Of a DNA stretch of 64,000 nucleotides, positions 8,497 through 16,083 are shown piece by piece. The position numbers and the translations under genes are program-made. Source of the DNA: Gemmatimonadota bacterium (lineage in GTDB: Bacteria > Latescibacterota > UBA2968 > GCA-2709665); assembly GCA_028874335.1 (NCBI GenBank), contig JAPPJY010000088.1:136255-200254 (forward strand). The letters run 5' to 3'. Under the pieces are notes generated by a model. The model did no database searches. It was not told where the DNA came from and saw only the letters and a list, made by a program, of their open reading frames with translations. Each line of letters opens with the position of its first letter. Within the stretch, counting starts at the first letter, position 1.

Positions 8497-9513
8497 TTGG
8501 CAATTCAGATCGGGTTTATCGGCGCCGGGGGTCGTGCGAGATCCCACATGCGGGTGTTACAGGCGATTGAGGACGTCGACATCGTGGCGATCTGCGACGT
8601 ACGGAGCGAAACCGCCGAGCAGGTGGCGGGTGAGTACGGCGCGAGGGCGTATACGGACCATCGGAAGATGCTTGATCGTGAATCACTGTCCGTCCTGTAT
8701 GTCTGCGTACCCACGTTTGCGCATACCGACGCCGAGATTCTGGCGGTGCGGAAGGGTGTGCATCTGTTCGTGGAAAAGCCCGTGGCGCCGACAATGGAGA
8801 AGGCCCTCGAAATCCTGGAAGCCGTGCGGGAGGCGGGCGTATTGACCTGCGTGGGATACCAGTTGCGCTATTCCGGAATCGTACAGCAGGCGAAGGCGTT
8901 CCTGGAGGGTCGAAAGATCGGGATGGCCGCGGTCCACAGATGGGGCGGGCTGCCCGGAACACCGTGGTGGCGGGCGATGGCGCAGTCGGGCGGCCAGATC
9001 GTCGAACAGACCACGCACCAGGTGGATCTGCTTCGCTTTCTTGTGGGCGAGGTGGCGGAAGTGCACGCCTATTACGCGCTGCGTACGCTGGATGACGAGG
9101 AAGGCCTGGATATACCGGACGTACACTCGATCAATCTGAAATTCGAGACGGGGGCAATCGGCTCGTTGACCTCCACATGCACGTTTCGAAACGGCGGGGG
9201 GACGGGACTCATGTCGTTCGTGATGAAAGACATGCGAGCGGAATTCGGTGCGGAAGGCCTGGTGGTCTATCCTGAATTCGCCGCAGACCCGGGACCCGTT
9301 CATCCTGACGCTGGAGATATCGACGAGGTTTTTATGGATGCCATCCGCAAGGGCGACGGGTCGGTCGTTCTGTCGGACTATGAGGACGGCGTCCGTTCAC
9401 TCGACGTGACCCTCGCGGCCAACCGTTCCGCCGTCAGCGGACGGCCGGAAGCGCCCTGTCTCTCAGGTACTGGCGCCGCCGGGCGGGAACCGGCGGCCCG
9501 GTTCCGCGTGTAA
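8497..9513 (+). CDS. Gfo/Idh/MocA-family NAD(P)-dependent oxidoreductase
   Basis: A 338-residue oxidoreductase of the family that oxidises or reduces hydroxyls of sugars and inositols. N-terminal Rossmann fold with FIGAGGRARSH near residue 6; the catalytic-lysine motif EKPV lies near residue 92; the C-terminal alpha/beta domain follows, with a proline/alanine-rich tail of little conservation. The start is TTG 8497, behind GAGGGGG at the right distance and behind a clear promoter. It is followed 48 bases later by lepB, which has its own ribosome-binding site. The substrate cannot be deduced; three members of this family lie in the window and are not close copies of each other. Confidence 0.88.
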   Translation: MAIQIGFIGAGGRARSHMRVLQAIEDVDIVAICDVRSETAEQVAGEYGARAYTDHRKMLDRESLSVLYVCVPTFAHTDAEILAVRKGVHLFVEKPVAPTMEKALEILEAVREAGVLTCVGYQLRYSGIVQQAKAFLEGRKIGMAAVHRWGGLPGTPWWRAMAQSGGQIVEQTTHQVDLLRFLVGEVAEVHAYYALRTLDDEEGLDIPDVHSINLKFETGAIGSLTSTCTFRNGGGTGLMSFVMKDMRAEFGAEGLVVYPEFAADPGPVHPDAGDIDEVFMDAIRKGDGSVVLSDYEDGVRSLDVTLAANRSAVSGRPEAPCLSGTGAAGREPAARFRV

Positions 9514-9561
9514 TCATGAGTACATGAAACAGCTTCTAATGGACGTAATGGAGGTTAACCT

Positions 9562-10239
9562 ATGAAGTCACAGCGTCACCGGCGGCCGCGTACCGGACGG
9601 ATACTGGTAGATTATCTGAAGTCGATCTTCTTTGCTGTCTTTCTGGCTGTATTGATCAGGGCAACGCTGGTGCAGGCCTATCACATTCCGTCGGGTTCCA
9701 TGGAAAACACGTTGATGGAGGGCGACTATGTTCTGGGCGACAAGTTGACGTTCGGTACGCAGATTCCCGATCGTCTGCCGGTTCTGAACTACAAGCTGCC
9801 TTCCTTTCGATTGCCGGGTTTTCGTTCTCCGCAACCCGGCGATCTGGTGATTTTTGAATACCCGCAGGATCCGTCCCGGGACTTCATCAAGCGTTGTATC
9901 GCGGTGGAAGGTCAAACGATAGAGATCAGGAACAAGGTTGTCTATGTCAACGGCAAGCCATTCGTGAATCCCGCGGGCGTGAAGTTCATGGACCGGCGGA
10001 CGCAGACAAGACGGTATAGCCCGCGCGACAACTACGGCCCCTATATGGTGCCTCCGGGTCATGTATTCGTGATGGGCGACAATCGGGACAACAGCGACGA
10101 CAGCCGGTTCTGGGGCCCGGTGTCGCTCGACAGGGTGAAAGCGCACCCGCTGCTGATCTACTTTTCGTGGAATTCCGGAGCGCCTCTATGGAATCCGTTC
10201 GTCAAGATTCGATGGAGACGACTGGGCATGGTGCAATGA
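9562..10239 (+). CDS. lepB: Signal peptidase I
   Basis: Membrane serine protease that removes signal peptides from secreted proteins. One N-terminal membrane segment (residues ~18-37) is followed by the catalytic serine in IPSGSMENT (S46) and the general-base lysine in FIKRCIAVEG (K110). The late GDNRDNSDDSRFWGPV box is the classic family motif. Length 225 residues, normal for a single-TM type I peptidase. ATG 9562 has GGAGG about 8 bases upstream. It precedes a lipoprotein gene and is separate from lspA at 54.8 kb. Confidence 0.96.
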   Translation: MKSQRHRRPRTGRILVDYLKSIFFAVFLAVLIRATLVQAYHIPSGSMENTLMEGDYVLGDKLTFGTQIPDRLPVLNYKLPSFRLPGFRSPQPGDLVIFEYPQDPSRDFIKRCIAVEGQTIEIRNKVVYVNGKPFVNPAGVKFMDRRTQTRRYSPRDNYGPYMVPPGHVFVMGDNRDNSDDSRFWGPVSLDRVKAHPLLIYFSWNSGAPLWNPFVKIRWRRLGMVQ

Positions 10240-10343
10240 TCGTCGCCCGATGCTTTCCGCAAGCGGTGACGGGACTGCGCCCGATGAAAAAATCGGGTTA
10301 AACAGGCGGGAGTGTGAGTTCATTAAAAAGAAAGGCGGGCCCG

Positions 10344-10925
10344 ATGACCAGACGACATTACAGTTTCCGGTTCTGCCTCGTATTTCTATTCGCGACGCTG
10401 AGTTGCGGCCCGATTCCGGAGGACACTGCCAATAATCCGACCGACGCCGCCGATGGCGACCGGGTGTATTCCAACGATGAATGGGGATTCCGGATTACAG
10501 TCCCGGACGTGTGGGGATGGACGGCCCAGACGTCCTTCCAGACCCGGGAGCCGAATGGATTGCCCAGGGTTGAAGTGGTTATGAACCGCGAGCCGATCTC
10601 GGGATTCGTGGCCGTACTGACCTTAAGGCCTCGCGCACTTTCGGAAAGAGCGACGCTTCAGACCGTTACGGCCGAACTCGAGGAGGAGTTCAAGGCCACC
10701 TTTCTGGGATACACGGCGCAGGAGAAGCGCACGTTTCAGATTTCCGGGCGCGAAGGCATCGAGTGGATTTTCCGAACGGTGTTTCTGCGTCGGCGGGGCG
10801 ACCGGTTTCTCGTTACGGTCGTCCTGGACGGGCGAAAGGCCTATCTGATGATGGGCAACGGGACGTCCGCCGCTTTTCCCGTCGACGAGTACCGTACCAT
10901 CACGTCTTCTCTTGAATTCCGATGA
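10344..10925 (+). CDS. Predicted lipoprotein of unknown function
   Basis: A 193-residue protein with a basic N terminus (MTRRHYSFR), a hydrophobic stretch and TLSCGP, a slightly unusual lipobox with Leu at -2 rather than -3, so lipid attachment at Cys22 is likely but not certain. The mature part is rich in beta-strand-like sequence (SNDEWGFRITVPDVWGW), similar in style to PsbP/DUF-type extracytoplasmic domains in which a short protein starts with an E-G-F-x-hydrophobic-P pattern. I do not recognise a function. AAAGG precedes ATG 10344. It lies 104 bases after lepB in the same direction. Confidence 0.7.
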   Translation: MTRRHYSFRFCLVFLFATLSCGPIPEDTANNPTDAADGDRVYSNDEWGFRITVPDVWGWTAQTSFQTREPNGLPRVEVVMNREPISGFVAVLTLRPRALSERATLQTVTAELEEEFKATFLGYTAQEKRTFQISGREGIEWIFRTVFLRRRGDRFLVTVVLDGRKAYLMMGNGTSAAFPVDEYRTITSSLEFR

Positions 10926-11480
10926 ATACCGGGACAGCGGGACGTATTTCACGCATTCCGAAGACCGCTTCTGGACGTTTTATGTATTGGAGCACTGCTG
11001 TCCAGGATAGGTTGAAAAAGACGATCTTGGATGCGTAAACACCTGTTTTTCTTCAAAGTCGATTCGAAGTGCCAATGCAGGTTCCCTTCTTTTGGCCACG
11101 GTTGTCAAAGACAGGAACCGATTTGGGACCGGTGTGGTTGGCGTTCCCAGGAGCGAGGGCATCCTGCCCTCGACGTCGGATAACTCGTCGCACACGGTGT
11201 TTTGCGCGAACCGGTGTCGGATTGAATGGACGCGTCAGGCCCTCGACGCGAATAGGGATAGGTGACGCGAAGTTCGAGGGCAGGATGCCCTCGCTCCGGT
11301 TACTGGTGGATCATGTTGTGATATCGGTTGGAAAAGACGATTTTGGACATGTGTAGTATTGGAGAGGAGTTCACCGGCTGCCCCGCGTCCGCAATTGATA
11401 CGCGGAGTTACTCTCTGCTCCAAAGGGTCCCGGCGGGATGCGTCAATGTCCCCCGCGACCCTGTTTTTTTGTTGCGCCGT
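10926..11480. repeat. 555 bp intergenic region with paired palindromes and direct repeats
   Basis: No gene is supported here. Two copies of a palindrome lie in opposite orientation: CGAGGGCA-TCC-TGCCCTCG at 11154-11172 and CGAGGGCA-GGA-TGCCCTCG at 11275-11293, each an 8 bp perfect stem with a 3-base loop, extended by GGAG/CTCC. They are flanked by a direct repeat around AAAAGACGAT (11009-11034 and 11326-11350). This is the look of REP/BIME-type repeat clusters. Short open frames across it are repeat translations. Confidence 0.6.
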
Positions 11481-13097
11481 TCAGTCCACAGGCTCACAAC
11501 GTCTTCGAATTGTCACCAGGCCGAGCCCTTCGTTTTGAAGGGCTTCCCTGAAGACACTGCGCATTCGGGCCTCCGGGTCCGCTTCCTCAACCGTCCAGAC
11601 CTGGTCGACGCCGCAGGCCGCCGCCAGGTTGTTGATGGCAACCACGGGTCCGGTTTTTCCGTTGACCGGGACGCCTCGATCCGGGGTGGGCTGGCCCCCT
11701 GTCGTGAGTGAACCGGCGTTGTCGAGTACCACAAGCAACAGGTTGGCGCCGGTGGATCCGGCGTGGATCAGCGCGTTGACGCTGCTGTGATAGAAAGCCG
11801 AGTCGCCTGTAATGGCCACGGCGCGCTCCTCAATACCGGCCTTCTGGAGTCCCAGCGCCGCGCCGACGGCGGAGCCCATACACAGTTTGGTGTCGAGATA
11901 TCGGGCGGCGATAACGACGCAGCCGGGATCGGCGGTAAGGAACGGGTTCTGGCCCAGCGCCGCCGCTTCTTCACGCAGCGCGGCAAGGATTTCATTGTAG
12001 GGGCAGCCGGCGCAATGCGACTTTCGGTATGGCTTTTCCTCCTGCCAACCCGCTTCCGTGAAGACGCGCTTCGGGCTCAGGTCAGGCAGACAGGCCTTCA
12101 GCGCCTGCTGCATCTGCCAGCGGAAGAGTTCGCCTTCTCCGGGGACATGACCGCTGCGTTTGCCGATGACCGGCGGCGTGACGCCCGCGTCGTACCCGAT
12201 GGTCTTGACGCCGTCTTCCAGATACGGGTCTACTTCCTCCAGAACCAGCACCTTCCTGCATCTTTTCAGGAAATCCGCGATCAGGCCGCCCGGAAGGGGA
12301 TAAATGGATGCGAGTTTCAGGAATCTGAGCCCCGAGATATCCGCGCCTTCAAGCGCGTCCTGAAGTTTATTGTGGACGAATCCCGACGCGATGACGCCCA
12401 GTTCTCCGGCGCCGTCGATCCGGTTGAAGGGAATATCCTCGAACGAATGAGAGATGTCCTTGAGATTACGATGGAGCCGTCGGTGGTTGGGTATGCAGTT
12501 GGAGAGGGACGAAATCCAGCGCATCGGCTCTCTGTCCGGTTCCAGCGCCTGCCGGGACGCGGGCCTCCGGACAGGGGGCAGGTCGGCTTCGCAGACGCTG
12601 AAGCTCCGGGTGATGCGGAGGATCACAACCGTACGGAATGACTCGGAGAATTCGAAAGCCCAACGCATCATTCGCCGTCCTTCCGCCGGCGTCGCGGGCT
12701 CGAGCATGGGGATTTCCGCAAGGGGGGCGAAAAACCGGCCGTCTTGTTCATTCTGCGACCCCCACGCTCCCGGATCGTCGCCCATGAGGATCACCAGCCC
12801 CGCGTGAACGCCGGTCATATTCAGGACCATCAGCGTATCCAGCGCCACGTTCATACCCACGCTCTTCATGCACACGAGTACGCGGCGGCCGCCCTGGGAG
12901 ACGCCCGCGGCGACGTCCAGGGCGATGCGTTCGTTCAGACACCACTCGGCATCGTGGCCGTATTCGCCCGCGGTGTCGGACAGCGCCGTAAACGTGCCGG
13001 TGCCCGGCGAACCGGGATATCCGGTAACGCAACTGACACCGGCCTCGATCGCGCCCCAGGCCAACGCCGTATCTCCATTGATTCGCATTGCATCCAT
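11481..13097 (-). CDS. IorA-like 2-oxoacid:ferredoxin oxidoreductase alpha subunit (no ferredoxin domain)
   Basis: Resembles indolepyruvate:ferredoxin oxidoreductase alpha subunit, which uses thiamine diphosphate to oxidise aryl- or branched 2-oxo acids to acyl-CoA. N-terminal pyruvate-oxidoreductase domain (GVSCVTGYPGSPG near residue 22), central domain, CAGCPYNEI near residue 365, and the thiamine-binding segment GDSAFYHSSVNALIHAGS with VVLDN in the last third. It ends at about 538 residues without the C-terminal two-cluster ferredoxin domain found in typical IorA, and no IorB/gamma gene lies next to it. Start ATG 13097 has GGAG 6-7 bases upstream; ATG 13109 does not. Its promoter is at 13142-13170. 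Substrate and electron acceptor are open. Confidence 0.8.
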   Translation of the reverse strand: MDAMRINGDTALAWGAIEAGVSCVTGYPGSPGTGTFTALSDTAGEYGHDAEWCLNERIALDVAAGVSQGGRRVLVCMKSVGMNVALDTLMVLNMTGVHAGLVILMGDDPGAWGSQNEQDGRFFAPLAEIPMLEPATPAEGRRMMRWAFEFSESFRTVVILRITRSFSVCEADLPPVRRPASRQALEPDREPMRWISSLSNCIPNHRRLHRNLKDISHSFEDIPFNRIDGAGELGVIASGFVHNKLQDALEGADISGLRFLKLASIYPLPGGLIADFLKRCRKVLVLEEVDPYLEDGVKTIGYDAGVTPPVIGKRSGHVPGEGELFRWQMQQALKACLPDLSPKRVFTEAGWQEEKPYRKSHCAGCPYNEILAALREEAAALGQNPFLTADPGCVVIAARYLDTKLCMGSAVGAALGLQKAGIEERAVAITGDSAFYHSSVNALIHAGSTGANLLLVVLDNAGSLTTGGQPTPDRGVPVNGKTGPVVAINNLAAACGVDQVWTVEEADPEARMRSVFREALQNEGLGLVTIRRRCEPVD

Positions 13098-13141
13098 CGG
13101 GGTCTCCATTGGGAATCGTTCTGATTATGGACGGAACGACG

Positions 13142-13170
13142 ATGGTACCCGTACATCCGGGGCTTGTCAA
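13142..13170 (-). promoter_or_regulatory. Sigma-70-type promoter for the IorA-like gene
   Basis: Minus strand TTGACA (13165-13170), 17 bp spacer, TACCAT (13142-13147), about 40 bases before the start codon. Confidence 0.55.
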
Positions 13171-13195
13171 GCGCTAACGGGAATTCGGCGGATTA

Positions 13196-14572
13196 TCAGA
13201 TCAATCCGATGAGCCGCCAGTAGAGGAAGTTGAGGGGAATGAGAAACAGGAGCGAGATCAGCGCCAGCAGAACCATGAGCCGGATGAATTGTCCCATATG
13301 CACGTAGCGGAAGCTGTACGCCAGGATGAACGGCGCCGCCTGGTACGGAAAGAACCCGCAACTTGCGACAACGGCCATACAGAGGGCGGCGGGAAGCGGC
13401 GCCATGCCCGTCTGTGCGGCGACCTCCAGGAGGACGGGCGTGAGGATGGCGGCAACCGCGGCCGTGTCCGCCAGAAAATTGAAGGGCAGAATGAAGGCCG
13501 AGAGTGCACCAAGCTGTGTAAGCAGGCTGCCGTCAAAACGGCTCAGCCATTCCGTAAACTGGTTCGCGAGAAGGGGGCTGAAACCGGTGGTCTCGAGCGC
13601 GTGACCCACGGAAAACGCCGCGGCGATGTAGATGAGCAGCGGAAAGTTGATCTTTTTCAGCAGGTCGGGATGCAGCGGCCCAAGACCGGGGAGATAACAG
13701 GCCAAAACAAGCCCCAGGCCCACGTAGGCCGGATGGATGCCGTGCAGCGCGTCGGTTGCCCATAGCAATATGCCCGCAAACAGGATGCACAGGGTTTTCT
13801 TCTCCGCGGCGGTTACGCGGTCGGGGACTTCGCTATCGACGTCGATTCTCGTCCCGATGCGGTAATCCCCTCGCACCGGCAATAACAGCCGGATCAACGC
13901 GTAACAGCACGCAACCCGGCACAGGGAGAATACGGGAAAGAGATACAGCGTCCACTGACCCCAGTAGACGATGATGTCCCGGGATTCCAGGACGCCGAAG
14001 ACCACCAGGCTGGGCACCGATGCCGTAAGGACGCCGGTGCCGCCGTAGTACGTGGAACAGGCCAGGGAGAGGATCAGCGCCGCGCTCACTCGTGAACCGG
14101 GCGGTTCTCCAAGCGTCCGCAGCAGGGTGACGATGAGGGGCATCAGGATCAGGATTCGCACGACCCCCGAGGGGATGAGTAGCGCGGAGAGCATGCCGAG
14201 GACGTGGAGCGCGAGGATGAGCCCGTTCAGGCTCCCGATGCGCCCCAGGACGAGGCGCGAGATCCGTCTTCCCAGCGGTGTTTCCGTGATGCCCAGGCTG
14301 AGGGCCATACCGGCGAAGATGAGCCAGACGGTCTTGCTCGCGAAGGGGCCGAAGGCGGTCTCGAACGGGAGAACGCCCAGGACGGGGAAGAGGACGATCA
14401 GCAACAGCGAACTGTATTCCAGGGGGACGGGTTCGAAGGTCCAGAGCACGATCGTGGCAAGAGACAGCGCCAGCGCCAGACGTGGCACGGTGTCCAGGTC
14501 TCCCGGATACAGGATGACGAGCAGTGGAAGAAGGATGGCCAGAATCAGCCCGGCTGCGGTTTTTCGGGTCAT
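13196..14572 (-). CDS. DASS/SLC13-family anion:sodium symporter
   Basis: A 458-residue inner-membrane transporter with about eleven hydrophobic segments. It fits the divalent anion:Na+ symporter family (di- and tricarboxylates, sulfate): paired inverted-topology repeats, PSGVVRILILMPLI in the first half and NFLADTAAVAAILTPV in the second at the place of the family SNT motif. ATG 14572 begins a typical short basic N terminus followed by a membrane segment. It is transcribed toward the IorA-like gene with about 100 bases between them, though a separate promoter for the latter lies in that gap. A carboxylate substrate is plausible but unproven. Confidence 0.85.
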   Translation of the reverse strand: MTRKTAAGLILAILLPLLVILYPGDLDTVPRLALALSLATIVLWTFEPVPLEYSSLLLIVLFPVLGVLPFETAFGPFASKTVWLIFAGMALSLGITETPLGRRISRLVLGRIGSLNGLILALHVLGMLSALLIPSGVVRILILMPLIVTLLRTLGEPPGSRVSAALILSLACSTYYGGTGVLTASVPSLVVFGVLESRDIIVYWGQWTLYLFPVFSLCRVACCYALIRLLLPVRGDYRIGTRIDVDSEVPDRVTAAEKKTLCILFAGILLWATDALHGIHPAYVGLGLVLACYLPGLGPLHPDLLKKINFPLLIYIAAAFSVGHALETTGFSPLLANQFTEWLSRFDGSLLTQLGALSAFILPFNFLADTAAVAAILTPVLLEVAAQTGMAPLPAALCMAVVASCGFFPYQAAPFILAYSFRYVHMGQFIRLMVLLALISLLFLIPLNFLYWRLIGLI

Positions 14573-14729
14573 TCGCTGGAATGCCTTATTACGTTGACTG
14601 AAAACGAAAGACAGAAAATAGAAAAAGAACTCTAAAAATGCAATGAAATTAACAGGTTATGCGTGTTCGCGGTCGTTGAGCGTAGATCGCAGAGTGTGTC
14701 GGTACAGAAGGGTATGCAAGGAGATCGAA

Positions 14730-15311
14730 ATGGCAGTGGATTTCCGCATCGTTGAGGAAACCGCCGACGTCCTGCCCGAATACGGCAGCGTGCCGATAGG
14801 CTTCGAAGTGAACAGCCGCTTTCGCGTCGAACGGGTGTCCGGCGGCCTGGGGGGGATCCGGCTGATCAAGGAAGCCGTGAAGCCGCCCTATATCAAGGAC
14901 TATGACGAACCCGATGGCCCCGAACGATTGGCGCGCAGATCGTGGGATTTGTCGAACTGGATCTTCCTGGGCGCGTTCCGGGAGCGAGAGCGCATCGGCG
15001 GCGCGATCGTCGCCTTTCACGTCGACGACATGAACTATTGCGAAGGGCGGGAAGACCTCGCCGGCCTGTGGGACATTCGCGTCCGCCCGGACGACCGGGG
15101 ACGGGGCGTCGGCAAGTCGCTGTTTCAACACGCCGAGACCTGTGCGAGGAATCGTGGTTGCAATCAGTTGAAGATAGAAACCCAGAACACCAACGTCGAC
15201 GCCTGCCGCTTCTACGCGCACATGGGGGCGCGGCTCGGCAAGGTCCATATGTACGCCTATCATGCTGACGGCTTGGACGAGGTGGAACTGACCTGGTACA
15301 AGGATCTGTAA
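14730..15311 (+). CDS. GNAT-family N-acetyltransferase
   Basis: A 193-residue acetyltransferase of the GCN5 superfamily, which moves acetyl from acetyl-CoA to an amine. The acetyl-CoA binding motif A is RVRPDDRGRGVGKSLFQHAE around residues 128-148, with the expected R/Q-x-x-G-x-G/A pattern; CRFYAHMGARLG near 160-171 is the usual motif B. ATG 14730 has AAGGAG 7 bases upstream; the frame upstream of it is not coding. The last ~36 residues recur as a fragment at 18001-18109, showing that this gene took part in a tandem duplication with the propeller gene downstream. Acceptor unknown. Confidence 0.88.
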   Translation: MAVDFRIVEETADVLPEYGSVPIGFEVNSRFRVERVSGGLGGIRLIKEAVKPPYIKDYDEPDGPERLARRSWDLSNWIFLGAFRERERIGGAIVAFHVDDMNYCEGREDLAGLWDIRVRPDDRGRGVGKSLFQHAETCARNRGCNQLKIETQNTNVDACRFYAHMGARLGKVHMYAYHADGLDEVELTWYKDL

Positions 15312-15379
15312 TCCGGTGTCCACGTGCGGTCAGAATCGAATTGTGATGACATTTTACCTGGAGAGATCCATAGTTCGTA

Positions 15380-15550
15380 TTCTGCGCTGCAGCAGTTTAG
15401 CCTGTCGAAACGACTGCAACGCCTGAGAAACGTGGTCACTGAGCTTGTCGAAGTGCCCGCGTTTCTACATCCGTTCTGTCGCGTCAGACGGCCCTTCGCC
15501 GACCCTTCGACAGGCTCAGGGGGCGGCGAAGGGCAGGGCAAAGCGCGATA
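15380..15550. repeat. REP-like inverted repeat cluster
   Basis: Three related motifs lie within 130 bp: GCCTGTCGAAACGAC near 15397, CACTGAGCTTGTCGAAGTG near 15438 and CCCTTCGACAGGCTCAGGG near 15505. The last two are an inverted pair of the GAGC-TTGTCGAAG kind common as intergenic repeats in many bacteria. Open frames across this stretch are not credible genes. Confidence 0.55.
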
Positions 15551-15721
15551 GGTCAGGAGTACACCGAACGGCTTGAATTCACCTATGTCGCAGGGATAGA
15601 GCCGCCACCTGTTTTGCCCTAGTGGCAATAGTCTCCAACGCAAACGTCACCGGTCCCGTGTGAATCTCATCGTCCGGAATGCATCAACGCGGCAAAGAAT
15701 AACATATGTGCTATTCACGAA

Positions 15722-15752
15722 GCCGATCTGAGAGTAGATCGGCGTTTTTTTT
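15722..15752 (+). terminator. Rho-independent terminator
   Basis: Stem GCCGATCT / AGATCGGC (15722-15729 and 15736-15743) with a six-base loop, followed by G and eight T residues to 15752. It lies 410 bases after the GNAT gene and just before the propeller promoter, so it insulates the propeller gene from upstream transcription. Confidence 0.8.
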
Positions 15753-15811
15753 GCAACGTCCGGCATCCCGGCAATTGGCTGCAGGGGCTTCCCTGGTACG
15801 GGTGCATCCAC

Positions 15812-15840
15812 TTGACTTTCGAGGCCCGCCTTGGCATATT
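15812..15840 (+). promoter_or_regulatory. Promoter of the first propeller gene
   Basis: TTGACT (15812-15817), 17 bp, CATATT (15835-15840). The preceding bases GGTGCATCC and the -35 box are nearly the same as at the promoter of the second propeller gene (18190-18218), so the promoter was duplicated with the gene. A family A element lies between this promoter and the gene. Confidence 0.6.
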
Positions 15841-15875
15841 GGCAGCCGTTATTCCGGCGGTATCTGATGCGTCGA

Positions 15876-16068
15876 ACCATGATTCGTCATCTTTCGGGGA
15901 CGTTAATTCGATTATGTGCGAGTTAGTAAAGGCGATTAGACTGCGGATTATCAGGATACACCAGGTCACCGGACGTGAACGGAAAAAATGTCCTTCCTTA
16001 CGATCATTTCTGCCTGTCTCGGAGAGTTAATTCGCGGTGCCGCGTTGCCGTTTTTTCGGAATTGAGGT
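15876..16068 (-). mobile_element. MITE-like element, family A, copy 2
   Basis: A 193 bp segment, reverse orientation relative to copy 1, with the shared internal blocks AGGATACACCAGGTCAC, AAAGGCGATTAGACTGC, GACGTTAATTCG and GCGTTGCCG. It occupies most of the leader between promoter and propeller gene 1; the leader of the duplicated gene 2 lacks it. Confidence 0.75.
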
Positions 16069-16083
16069 ATCCGGAGGTTAAGC

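Noticed and set aside
13148-15311. IorA-like, DASS and GNAT genes as one operon
   Set aside because: The GNAT gene is on the opposite strand, and the IorA-like gene has its own promoter after the transporter.
15324-15551. 75-codon open frame after the GNAT gene
   Set aside because: Translation of REP-like repeats (ELVEVPA, STGSGGGEG), a well-known source of false small proteins.
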